From Streptomyces sp. NBC_01429 (lineage in GTDB: Bacteria; Actinomycetota; Actinomycetes; Streptomycetales; Streptomycetaceae): a DNA stretch of 64,000 nucleotides. The stretch spans positions 7,653,501 to 7,717,500 of the forward strand of contig NZ_CP109599.1 in NCBI RefSeq assembly GCF_036231945.1. The letters are read 5' to 3'. The notes beneath the pieces were generated by a model. It was not told where the DNA came from. It searched no databases and saw only the letters and a program-made list of their open reading frames with translations. A program made the translations under genes and the position numbers. Shown here in pieces: positions 56,101 through 64,000 of the stretch (positions within the stretch are counted from its first letter, which is position 1; each line of letters opens with the position of its first letter).

Positions 56101-59100
56101 CCACCCTCTCGTCCTGGCGCAGGCAGCGCAGGACCCGCGCCGCCGCCGACGGCTGGAGCTACCGCTCCCACTGGACGCCGCTGACCGGTTCCGGGGGCCG
56201 GGCCGCCGCCGGACGCTGGCTCGTCGTCCTCCCGGACGACGCCGCCCCCGAGACGTCGAGGAGGACCGGCGCACTCGTCGAGACCCTGGTCCAACACGGC
56301 CTGCGCGCCGAGCCGTTGATCTGGACCGACGACACGGCCGGCCCGGCCGCGCTGGCCGCCGCCCTCGCCGGCGCGGCCGCCGGCGAGCCGCTCGCCGGAG
56401 TGCTCTCCCTCCTCGCCCTCGACGAGCGCCCCCACCCGGACGCCCCCGCCGTCCCGCGCGCGCTCACCGCCACCACGGCGCTGCTGCGCGCCCTGGCCGC
56501 TTCCGGCACCCGGGCCCGTCTGTGGAACGCCACCGGCGGCGCCGTATCCGTCGACCCGCGCGACCCGCTCACCAGCCCCGTACAGGCCCAGATCTGGGGC
56601 CTGGGCCGGACCGCCGCGCTGGAGTACCCGGACACCTGGGGCGGCCTGGTCGATCTCCCGCCGACCGCCGACGCACGCACCGCCACCGCGCTCCTCGGCG
56701 TCCTCGGCGACGCCACCGAGGACCAGACCGCGATCCGCCCGACGGGCACCCACGCCCACCGGCTCGGCCGCGTCGCGCCCGACAGCGGCCCGTCGGACCC
56801 CGCACCCGTCCACGGCACGGTCCTCGTCACCGGCGGTACGGGCGCCCTCGGCGCCCATGTCGCGCGCTGGCTGGCAGAGGCCGGCGCCACACACCTCCTG
56901 CTGACCGGCCGACGCGGCGAACACGCCCCAGGGGCGCGCGAGCTGGCGGCCGAACTGACGGCCCTGGGCACCCGGGTCACCATCGCCGCCTGCGACGTCG
57001 CCGACCGGCAGGCCCTCGCGGACCTCCTCGCAGCCGTTCCCGCCGACGCCCCCCTGACCGGGGTCGTGCACGCCGCGGGGATACTCGACGACGGAGTGCT
57101 CGACGCCCTCACCCCCGAGCGCTTCGCCTCCGTACTCCTGCCCAAGGCCACCGCAGCGCTCCACCTCCACGAGCTGACCCGCGACCTCGACCTGGCGATG
57201 TTCGTCCTGTTCTCCTCCGTCGTCGGCGTGCTCGGCAACGCGGGCCAGGCCAACTACGCCGCGGCCAACGCCTACCTGGACGCCCTCGCCGAGCACCGCG
57301 CCCAGCAGGGCCTGCCCGCCACCGCCGTCGCCTGGGGCCCCTGGGCCGACAGCGGCATGGCCACCGGCGGCGGCACACTCGCCGGCCGGATGAGCCGGGA
57401 CGGCCTCACCCCCATGGACCCGCCCGCCGCGATCACCGCGCTGCGCGCCGCCGTCGGCCGGGGCCGCCCGCACACGACCGTCGCCGACATCTCCTGGGAG
57501 GCGTACGCCGCGGCCCTCGCCGCCGTCCGCCCCAGCCCGCTGATCGCCGACCTCCCCGAAGTACGCCGCGTCCGTGACACCGCGTCCGCCGTCACGGGCG
57601 GACCGGGGGACTCCGGGCTGCGCGCACGGATCGCCGGACTGCCGGCCGCCGAACGCGACCACGTCCTCGTCCAGCTCGTCCGCGAAGAGGTGGCCAAGGT
57701 CCTCGGCCACGCCTCCCCGGCCGGGATCGACGCGCACCGTGCCTTCCGCGACCTCGGCTTCGACTCGCTGACCGCCGTCGAACTGCGCAACCGCCTCACC
57801 GCCGTCACCGGGGTCCGGCTGCCCGCCACCCTGCTCTTCGACCACCCGACGGCCGCCGCGGTCGCCGAGCAGCTGCGCACCGAGGTGCTCGGCCCGCTCG
57901 ACACCGCCGACGTGGCGAGCGGCCCGGCCGCCGCCGACGAACCCATCGCCATCATCGGCATGGCGTGCCGCTTCCCCGGCGGCGTGAACACCCCCGAGGA
58001 GTTCTGGCGCCTGCTGGCCGACGGGGCGGACGGCATCACACCGTTCCCCGCCGACCGCGGCTGGGACCTCGACCGGCTCTACCACCCCGACCCCGACCAC
58101 CAGGGCACCAGCTACGCCCGTGAGGGCGGCTTCCTCTCCGACGTGTCCGGTTTCGACGCCGCGTTCTTCGGGATCTCCCCGCGCGAGGCGCTCGCGATGG
58201 ACCCCCAGCAGCGACTGCTGCTGGAGACGGCCTGGGAGACGCTGGAGCACGCCGGGATCGACCCCGAAACCCTGCGCGGCAGCAGTACCGGCGTCTTCGC
58301 CGGGACCAACTCGCAGGACTACCAGAGCACACTGGACGGCTCCCGCGAGGAGGCCGCGGGGCACCTGCTCACCGGCAACGCGATGAGTGTGGTCTCCGGT
58401 CGCGTCGCCTACACCTACGGCTTCGAGGGTCCGGCGGTGACGGTGGACACGGCGTGTTCCTCGTCGCTGGTGGCGTTGCATCTCGCGGCGCAGTCGCTGC
58501 GTTCGGGCGAGTGCTCGCTCGCCCTGGCCGGCGGTGTCACCGTCATGTCCACCCCCTACTCGTTCGTCGAGTTCTCCCGCCAGCGCGGGCTGGCGGCCGA
58601 CGGCCGCTGCAAGCCCTTCGCCGAAGCGGCCGACGGCACCGGCTGGAGCGAAGGCGCCGGTCTGTTGCTGGTGGAGCGGTTGTCGGATGCGCGGCGTCGT
58701 GGTCATCGGGTGTTGGCGGTGGTGCGGGGTTCGGCGGTGAATCAGGATGGTGCGTCGAATGGGTTGAGTGCGCCGAACGGTCCGGCGCAGCAGCGGGTGA
58801 TTCGTCAGGCGTTGGCGAGTGCGGGTGTGTCTGCCGCCGAGGTGGATGTGGTGGAGGCGCATGGTACGGGGACGCGGTTGGGTGATCCGATCGAGGCGCA
58901 GGCGCTGCTGGCGACGTACGGTCAGGCTCGTTCTGCCGATATGCCGTTGCTGTTGGGTTCGGTGAAGTCGAACATCGGTCATACGCAGGCTGCCGCGGGT
59001 GTGGCGGGTGTGATGAAGATGGTGTTGGCGATGGGCCGTGGTGTGTTGCCGAAGAGTCTGCACATCGGTGAGCCGAGTCCGCATGTGGAGTGGGATTCGG

Positions 59101-62100
59101 GTGCGGTGCGGCTGCTGGAGGATTCGGTGGCGTGGCCGGAGACCGGGCGTCCGCGTCGGGCCGGTGTCTCCTCCTTCGGCATCAGCGGCACCAACGCCCA
59201 CCTCATCCTCGAAGCGGTACCCGACCCGGTACCGGCGCCCCCGGCGCCGCAGTCGGCCCGCCCCTCGGCCCCCGCCCCCTGGCTGCTCTCCGCCGGGACG
59301 CGGAGCGGAGTACGGGACCAGGCCCGCCGGCTGGCGGCGGCCGTCCGCGCCGCCGATCCGCACTCCGCCCCCTCTGACCTCGACATCGCGTACTCCCTCG
59401 CGACCGGCCGCGCCACCCTGCACCACCGTGCCGCCGTGGCCGCACCCGACCGCGACTCCCTGCTCGCCGGACTCGACGCGCTCGCCGAGGGCCAGCCCTC
59501 CCCGTACGCCCACGGGGGCGTCCGCGACGGCGACCGCGGCGTCGTCTTCGTCTTCCCCGGCCAGGGCTCCCAGTGGGCCGGCATGGCCCGGGAACTCCTG
59601 GAGACCTCACCGGCCTTCGCCGGACGCCTCGGCGAGTGCGCCGCCGCGCTCTCCCCGTACGTCGACTGGTCGCTCACCGACGTCCTGCGCGGTGCGCCCG
59701 ACGCGCCGTCGCTCGACCGTGTGGACGTCGTACAGCCCGCGCTCTTCGCCGTGATGGTGTCGCTGGCCGCGCTGTGGCGTGACAGCGGTGTCGAACCCGC
59801 CGCCGTACTGGGACACTCCCAGGGCGAGATCGCCGCCGCCTGCGTGGCCGGCGCGCTCTCCCTCGACGACGCCGCCCGTGTCGTCGCCCTGCGCAGCCAG
59901 GCCATCGCCCGGACCCTGTCCGGCCACGGCGGCATGGTCTCCGTCGCCGCGCCCGCCACACTCGTACGCGAACGCGTCCGGGCCTGGGAGGACCAGATCT
60001 CGGTCGCCGCAGTCAACGGTCCCCATTCCGTGGTGCTCTCGGGGGACCCGTCCGCACTCGACGCGTTCCTCGCCGACTGCGAGCGGGACGGCGTCAGGGC
60101 CCGGCGCATCCCCGTCGACTACGCGTCGCACTCCGCGCACGTCGAGGCCATCCACGAGGAACTCCTCACCGTGCTCGCCGACGTGCGGCCCCGCCCGGCG
60201 GCCATCCCCTTCCACTCCACCGTGGCGGGCGAACCGGCCGGCGCCCCCGTACTCGACGCCGCCTACTGGTACCGGAACCTGCGCGGCACCGTCGCGTTCG
60301 AGGACACCACCCGGGACCTGCTGGACGCCGGATACCGGGTGTTCCTGGAGATCAGCGCGCACCCCGTGGTCACCGCGGGCATCCAGGAGACCGCGCAGGA
60401 GAACGGTGTCACCGCCGCCGCCTCCGGAACACTGCGCCGCGACCACGGCGGCCCCGAGCGCTTCCACGCCGCGCTCGCCGAGGCATGGGCCCAGGGAGCG
60501 CCCGTCGACTGGGACACCTTCTTCGACGGCGCCGGCGCGCGTACCGTCCAACTGCCCACCTACGCCTTCCAGCACGAGCGGTACTGGCCCCGGGTCGTCG
60601 CGACGCCCGGCGACATGGCCGCCGCCGGACTCGCCCCGCTCGACCACCCGCTGCTGGGCGCCTCCCTGGAACTCGCGCGCGGCGGTGGGCTGGTGGTGAC
60701 CGCCCGCTGGTCCCTCCGCAGCCATCCGTGGCTCGCCGACCACCGGGTCTCCCACACCGTCGTGGTGCCCGGCGCGGCCCTCGTCGAAGCCGTCATCAGG
60801 GCGGGCGACGAACTCGGCTGCGGACGCCTCGACGAACTGACCCTGCACGCCCCCGTCGTTCTCACCGAGCGCGGCGAGGTCCAGGTGCAGATCGTCGTCG
60901 GCGACACCGAGGAATCGGGGCACCGGCCGGTCTCCGTCCACACCCGCCTCCTGGAACCCGCCACCGGCACCGCCGAGGACAGCTGGACCGAGCGGGCCAC
61001 CGGCTCCCTCACCCCCACCGCCGACAGCCCCGACACCGCGCGCGAGGAGCTGAGCGACTGGCCGCCGCGCGGAGCGGAGCCCGTCGCCGTCGACGGCTTC
61101 TACTCCGAACTGACCGAGCGGGGCTACGGCTACGGGCCCGCCTTCCAGGGCGTCACCGCCGCCTGGCGGCGCGGCGACGAGGTGTTCGCCGAGGTCGAAC
61201 TCCCCGAAGGGGCCCGCGCGGACGCCGCCCGCTTCGGCCTGCACCCGGCCCTGCTGGACGCAGCCCTGCACGGCGCCGGACTCGGCCCCCTCAGCCACGA
61301 CGGCGGCCGGCCCGGCATGCCGTTCTCCTGGGCAGGCGTCTCCCTGCACGCGACCGGCGCCACCTCCCTGCGCGTACGGCTCGCCCCCGCCGGTCAGGAC
61401 GCCGTCACCGTGACCATGGCCGACGGCACCGGCCGGCCGGTCGCCACCGTCGACCGGCTGACCGTGCGCCCCGTCGCCGACTCCCTCCTCGACGGCGCCT
61501 CGCCCGTCGCCCGCGACGCGCTCTTCCACCTCGACTGGACCGAACGGCCCGGCACCGCGCCCGGAACGGCGGGCTCCGCGTGGACCCTCCTCGGCGAGGG
61601 CGCCGGGACGACGGTCACCGGCGCGCTCGCCGAGGGCGGCGCGACCGTCCAGGAGCGCGCCGACCTGGCCGCCGTGGTCGCGGAGGCCGCCGACGGGCCC
61701 GTGCCCGACGTGGTCCTGGCCCTCCTGTCAGGCGGGCCGGACGTGGCGGACACGCTGGACAGCGCCCTGGAACTGGTGCGGACCTGGCTCGCCGAGGACC
61801 GCCTCGCCGACAGCCGGCTCGTCGTGGTGACGAGCGGGGCCGTCGCCACCCACCCCGGAGAGGACATCCGCGACCTCGCGGCCGCCTCCGCATGGGGACT
61901 GTTCCGCTCCGCGCAGTCCGAGAACCCCGGCCGCATCGTGATGGCCGACATCGACGCCCACGCCGACTCCTGGCGGCTCCTGCCCGGCCTGACCGAAGCG
62001 GACGAGCCGCAACTCGCCCTCCGCCAGGGCGCCGTGTACGTGCCACGGCTGACCCGCGCCCACAGCCACGAGCCGCTCGCCGTCCCCGGCGGGGCGGAGC

Positions 62101-64000
62101 CGTGGCGGCTGGACATCCCCGAGAAGGGCACGGTCGACCACCTGGCCCTCGTCCCCTGCCCCGAGGCCGCACAGCCCCTGGAACCGGGACAGGTACGGAT
62201 CGCCGTCCGCGCCGCCGGGCTGAACTTCCGCGACGTCCTCAACGCGCTCGGCATGTACCCCGGCGGGGCACGGCACCTCGGTTCCGAGGCGGCCGGAGTC
62301 GTCGTCGAGACCGGCCCCGGCGTGACCTCCCCGGCCGTCGGCGACCGGGTGATGGGCATGGTGCCGGGCGGCTTCGGCCCCCTCGCCGTGGTCGACCACC
62401 GGGTTCTGGCGCCCGTTCCTAAGGGCTTCTCGTTCGAGCAGGCCGCCTCCATCCCCGTCGTGTTCCTGACCGCCTACTACGCGCTGCGCGACCTCGCCGG
62501 GCTCCGGGCGGGGGAGACCGTCCTCGTCCACGCGGCGGCCGGCGGCGTCGGCATGGCAGCCACCCAGCTCGCCCGCCACTGGGGCGCCGAGGTCCTCGGC
62601 ACCGCCAGCACGTACAAGCGAGAGCTGCTGCGCCGCGACGGCTGGTCCGACGACCGGCTCGCCTCCTCCCGCGACCTCGGCTTCGAGGAGCGTTTCCACG
62701 GCGCCGGTGACGGCGGCCGGGGCGTCGACGTGGTCCTCAACTCCCTCGCCGGTGAGTTCGTGGACGCCTCCCTGCGGCTGCTCGCCCCCGGCGGGCGGCT
62801 GATCGAGATGGGCAAGACCGACATCCGCGACGCGGACGAGGTCGCCAGGGACCACGACGGAGCCCGCTACCGGGCCTTCGATCTGGTCGAGGCCGGACCC
62901 GAGCGCATCCACGCGATGCTCACCGAACTCGTCGCGCTCTTCGAATCGGGCGCCCTGCGCCCGCTCCCGGTCACCTCCTGGGACGTCCAGCACGCCCGCG
63001 AGGCGTTCCGCTTCGTCTCCGAGGCCCGCCACGTGGGCAAGGTCGTCCTCACCGTCCCGCGCGCCTGGGACCCGCGGGGCACCGTACTCATCACCGGCGG
63101 CACCGGCGAGCTGGGCGGCCTGCTGGCCCGCCACCTCGTCACCACGCACGGAACGCGTCATCTGCTGCTGACCGCGCGCCGCGGCCTCGACGCCCCCGGC
63201 GCGCGGGACCTCCAGGACGAACTGACGGCCCTGGGCGCCCGGGTCACCGTCGCCGCCTGCGACATCACCGACCGCGATGCGGTCGCCGCCCTGCTCGCCG
63301 CCGTACCCGGGGAACATCCGCTGACAGCGGTGGTGCACGCCGCCGGGGTGCTCGACGACGGGGTCATCGCCTCCCTCACCCCCGAGCGGCTGCGCACCGT
63401 CCTGCGCCCGAAGGCCGACGGGGCCCGCCACCTGCACGAGCTGACCGCCCCCCTCGACCTCGCCGGATTCGTCCTCTTCTCCTCGGCCGCCGGTGTGTTC
63501 GGGTCGCCGGGCCAGGGGAACTACGCCGCGGCCAACGCCTACCTCGACGCGCTCGCCCAGCACCGCCGTGTGCGGGGCATGCCCACCACCTCCCTCGCGT
63601 GGGGACTGTGGGAGCAGGCCAGCGGGATGACCCGCCACCTCGACGAGGCCGACCGCGCGCGCTCGGCGCAGTCCGGGGCGCTGACCCTGGCCACGGCCGA
63701 CGGGCTGGTCCTCTTCGACGCGGCCCTCGCGGCGCGCCGCGCCCTGCTCGTGCCCGTCCGGCTGGACGGCGGCGTCCTGCGGGCCCGCCCGGCCGCCGAA
63801 CTCCCGGTCCTGCTGCGCGGGCTCTTCCGGCCCACCGCGGCCCGGCGTTCCGCGGACGCCGCCCGCCGGCCCTCCGGCGGCGACGACCTGCGCGGACGGC
63901 TGGCCACCCTCACACCCGCCGACCGCAGGTCCGCGCTGCACGACCTGGTAGCGGGCTGCGTGGCCGCCGTACTCGGACACACCGACCCCGAACTCGTGAA
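53160..64000 (+). CDS. Gene 4: type I modular PKS, modules 12-13, 3' end outside window
   Basis: Starts with ATG at 53160 and stays open to the window end, giving at least 3613 residues. Order: docking head MSNEEKLREYLKRAITDLHD (residues 1-33), KS-AT-KR-ACP (about 34-1574), KS-AT-DH-ER-KR (about 1594-3558), then the first helix of an ACP, cut off before its DSL serine. The head is that of an internal elongation protein, not a loading module. It must therefore receive a chain from another PKS with an EIF-FID-ELG type tail. Since gene 3 ends in a thioesterase, gene 4 probably works upstream of gene 1, although a separate pathway cannot be excluded. A terminator and a candidate operator before it suggest its own regulated transcript. 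Confidence 0.96.
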   Translation, partial: MSNEEKLREYLKRAITDLHDTRQQLGEAERREHEPVAIVAMACRYPGGVRSPEALWELVSDGVDAISGFPTNRGWDLDGLYDPDPAHQGTSYSREGGFLHDAGEFDAGFFRISPREALAMDPQQRLLLETAWEAVERGGIDPRSLAGSRTGVFVGTGHGGYDTGAHGSGGPDGEVAGHLLTGNAISVASGRISYTLGLEGPAVTVDTACSSSLVALHMAAHSLRRGECSLALVGGATVMSTPQMFVEFSRQRGLAADGRCKPFAAAADGTGWSEGVGLLLVERLSDARRNGHPVLAVVRGSAVNQDGASNGLTAPNGPSQQRVIRQALASAGISAAEVDVVEAHGTGTTLGDPIEAAALLATYGQDRPADRPVRLGSIKSNIGHTQAAAGVAGVMNMVLAMRHGTLPGTLHLDEPTAHVDWTAGHAKLLTEAEPWPDGDHPRRAAVSSFGVSGTNAHVILEQAPTEDAGSEGADEPAPENAPAVSVPERTVLPLLLSARTREALTAQAARLARRLRTRPDLTPRDVALSLAVTRTALEHRTVVVAGAGDRDGLIDALDAVAEGRAADGPYAEATTSSTAFLFTGQGSQRVGMGRELHRAHPVFAAAFDAVCAQLDTRLDRSVRDIVFAEPGSADAALLDRTVYTQAALFAVEVALFRLVESWGVIPQFVAGHSIGELSAAHVAGVFSLEDAARLVAARGELMQALPEGGAMVAVEATEEEVLGSLAAVQDRAALAAVNGPDSVVVSGDEEAVAAVAAEWEGRGRRVKRLRVSHAFHSPRMDAMLDAFGTVAESVRFHAPRIPLVSTLTGALADADELCSPAYWVRQVRGTVRFHDAVRALEAAGAGTFVEIGPAGVLTPMVRDSLVTAERAAAVALLRADRPEERALAEGVGAAFAHGAPVDWTAYFAGLGAHRVELPTYAFQRAWYWLGAGADAEADPAVTDPSEAGFWEAVEREDLQELSTVLCIDGDEAEALLSGLLPTLSSWRRQRRTRAAADGWSYRSHWTPLTGSGGRAAAGRWLVVLPDDAAPETSRRTGALVETLVQHGLRAEPLIWTDDTAGPAALAAALAGAAAGEPLAGVLSLLALDERPHPDAPAVPRALTATTALLRALAASGTRARLWNATGGAVSVDPRDPLTSPVQAQIWGLGRTAALEYPDTWGGLVDLPPTADARTATALLGVLGDATEDQTAIRPTGTHAHRLGRVAPDSGPSDPAPVHGTVLVTGGTGALGAHVARWLAEAGATHLLLTGRRGEHAPGARELAAELTALGTRVTIAACDVADRQALADLLAAVPADAPLTGVVHAAGILDDGVLDALTPERFASVLLPKATAALHLHELTRDLDLAMFVLFSSVVGVLGNAGQANYAAANAYLDALAEHRAQQGLPATAVAWGPWADSGMATGGGTLAGRMSRDGLTPMDPPAAITALRAAVGRGRPHTTVADISWEAYAAALAAVRPSPLIADLPEVRRVRDTASAVTGGPGDSGLRARIAGLPAAERDHVLVQLVREEVAKVLGHASPAGIDAHRAFRDLGFDSLTAVELRNRLTAVTGVRLPATLLFDHPTAAAVAEQLRTEVLGPLDTADVASGPAAADEPIAIIGMACRFPGGVNTPEEFWRLLADGADGITPFPADRGWDLDRLYHPDPDHQGTSYAREGGFLSDVSGFDAAFFGISPREALAMDPQQRLLLETAWETLEHAGIDPETLRGSSTGVFAGTNSQDYQSTLDGSREEAAGHLLTGNAMSVVSGRVAYTYGFEGPAVTVDTACSSSLVALHLAAQSLRSGECSLALAGGVTVMSTPYSFVEFSRQRGLAADGRCKPFAEAADGTGWSEGAGLLLVERLSDARRRGHRVLAVVRGSAVNQDGASNGLSAPNGPAQQRVIRQALASAGVSAAEVDVVEAHGTGTRLGDPIEAQALLATYGQARSADMPLLLGSVKSNIGHTQAAAGVAGVMKMVLAMGRGVLPKSLHIGEPSPHVEWDSGAVRLLEDSVAWPETGRPRRAGVSSFGISGTNAHLILEAVPDPVPAPPAPQSARPSAPAPWLLSAGTRSGVRDQARRLAAAVRAADPHSAPSDLDIAYSLATGRATLHHRAAVAAPDRDSLLAGLDALAEGQPSPYAHGGVRDGDRGVVFVFPGQGSQWAGMARELLETSPAFAGRLGECAAALSPYVDWSLTDVLRGAPDAPSLDRVDVVQPALFAVMVSLAALWRDSGVEPAAVLGHSQGEIAAACVAGALSLDDAARVVALRSQAIARTLSGHGGMVSVAAPATLVRERVRAWEDQISVAAVNGPHSVVLSGDPSALDAFLADCERDGVRARRIPVDYASHSAHVEAIHEELLTVLADVRPRPAAIPFHSTVAGEPAGAPVLDAAYWYRNLRGTVAFEDTTRDLLDAGYRVFLEISAHPVVTAGIQETAQENGVTAAASGTLRRDHGGPERFHAALAEAWAQGAPVDWDTFFDGAGARTVQLPTYAFQHERYWPRVVATPGDMAAAGLAPLDHPLLGASLELARGGGLVVTARWSLRSHPWLADHRVSHTVVVPGAALVEAVIRAGDELGCGRLDELTLHAPVVLTERGEVQVQIVVGDTEESGHRPVSVHTRLLEPATGTAEDSWTERATGSLTPTADSPDTAREELSDWPPRGAEPVAVDGFYSELTERGYGYGPAFQGVTAAWRRGDEVFAEVELPEGARADAARFGLHPALLDAALHGAGLGPLSHDGGRPGMPFSWAGVSLHATGATSLRVRLAPAGQDAVTVTMADGTGRPVATVDRLTVRPVADSLLDGASPVARDALFHLDWTERPGTAPGTAGSAWTLLGEGAGTTVTGALAEGGATVQERADLAAVVAEAADGPVPDVVLALLSGGPDVADTLDSALELVRTWLAEDRLADSRLVVVTSGAVATHPGEDIRDLAAASAWGLFRSAQSENPGRIVMADIDAHADSWRLLPGLTEADEPQLALRQGAVYVPRLTRAHSHEPLAVPGGAEPWRLDIPEKGTVDHLALVPCPEAAQPLEPGQVRIAVRAAGLNFRDVLNALGMYPGGARHLGSEAAGVVVETGPGVTSPAVGDRVMGMVPGGFGPLAVVDHRVLAPVPKGFSFEQAASIPVVFLTAYYALRDLAGLRAGETVLVHAAAGGVGMAATQLARHWGAEVLGTASTYKRELLRRDGWSDDRLASSRDLGFEERFHGAGDGGRGVDVVLNSLAGEFVDASLRLLAPGGRLIEMGKTDIRDADEVARDHDGARYRAFDLVEAGPERIHAMLTELVALFESGALRPLPVTSWDVQHAREAFRFVSEARHVGKVVLTVPRAWDPRGTVLITGGTGELGGLLARHLVTTHGTRHLLLTARRGLDAPGARDLQDELTALGARVTVAACDITDRDAVAALLAAVPGEHPLTAVVHAAGVLDDGVIASLTPERLRTVLRPKADGARHLHELTAPLDLAGFVLFSSAAGVFGSPGQGNYAAANAYLDALAQHRRVRGMPTTSLAWGLWEQASGMTRHLDEADRARSAQSGALTLATADGLVLFDAALAARRALLVPVRLDGGVLRARPAAELPVLLRGLFRPTAARRSADAARRPSGGDDLRGRLATLTPADRRSALHDLVAGCVAAVLGHTDPELV
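53259..57895 (+). other. Module 12: KS-AT(malonyl)-KR(B-type)-ACP
   Basis: KS about 53259-54545 (Cys codon 53784; EAHGTGT and NIGHTQ). The KS reads FFRISPREA where paralogues have FFGISPREA. AT about 54885-55930 has GHSIGE and HAFH (malonyl). The KR (about 55983-57560) has TGGTGALG, ILDD and GQANYAAAN, so it should be an active B-type. There is no DH. ACP serine codon 57765. Predicted output is a beta-hydroxyl without a branch. Confidence 0.92.
57939..64000 (+). other. Module 13: KS-AT(methylmalonyl)-DH-ER-KR-(ACP), fully reducing, ACP truncated
   Basis: KS about 57939-59210 (Cys codon 58455). AT about 59538-60600 has GHSQGE, RVDVVQ and YASH (60120-60131), the standard methylmalonyl-CoA set. 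The DH (about 60636-61500) has YGPAFQG and HPALLDAALH, but the first motif reads HRVSHTVVVP, with His for the conserved Gly. The ER (about 62095-63060) has NFRDV, GMYPG and HAAAGGVGMAA; the Tyr in GMYPG is the residue usually linked to 2S methyl outcome. The KR (about 63066-63830) has TGGTGELG, VLDD and GNYAAAN. The ACP begins at about 63885 (VAAVLGH). A methyl-branched, fully reduced unit is expected. Confidence 0.9.

Overview
The window is a very GC-rich actinomycete stretch, Streptomyces-like in codon use, and is almost entirely type I modular polyketide synthase (PKS). Four PKS genes lie head to tail on the + strand, and the two outermost run off the window. I call them genes 1-4 and number the 13 modules in window order; true module numbers in the pathway are unknown. 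No regulator, tailoring, transport or RNA gene is present, and coding density is near 100%.

Layout. Gene 1 (1-25131, 5' end missing) holds the end of module 1 and modules 2-6. Gene 2 (25143-35996) holds modules 7-8. Gene 3 (36062-52873) holds modules 9-11 and a C-terminal thioesterase, so it is the end of an assembly line. A 286-nt gap follows, with a perfect 16-bp hairpin terminator and a candidate PAS-LuxR (PimM-type) operator. Gene 4 (53160 to beyond 64000) has modules 12-13 and an internal-type docking head. It probably acts earlier in the same pathway, which would make gene order non-colinear with chemistry.

Chemistry read from the motifs. Eleven of the twelve modules with a visible AT could be classed with ease: ten are malonyl type (HAFH), module 13 is methylmalonyl type (YASH), and module 3 is a methylmalonyl variant (YGSH). 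Reduction: module 1 DH+KR; 2, 3, 4, 6 and 12 KR only; 5 and 10 carry KR domains that have lost catalytic residues (ketones expected); 7 and 8 have active-looking KRs with degenerate DHs (hydroxyls expected); 9 and 13 DH+ER+KR (full reduction); 11 DH+KR (alkene). If genes 1, 2 and 3 act in order, the carboxyl half would be 2-ene, 5-oxo, 7-methylene, 9,11,13-trihydroxy, 15-oxo, 17-hydroxy, 18-methyl, 19,21-dihydroxy, 22-ene. This is a large polyol macrolactone in which the C15 ketone could close a six-membered hemiketal with the C11 or C19 hydroxyl. I do not recognise the specific compound.

The most unusual sequence-level feature is recent internal recombination. Modules 7 and 8 share a roughly 1.5-kb KR block that, by eye, differs by two substitutions and one 30-nt indel. 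It is written in a T/G-ending codon dialect unlike its flanks. Similar patches recur in the AT domains of modules 5 and 8-11 and in the KS of module 13.
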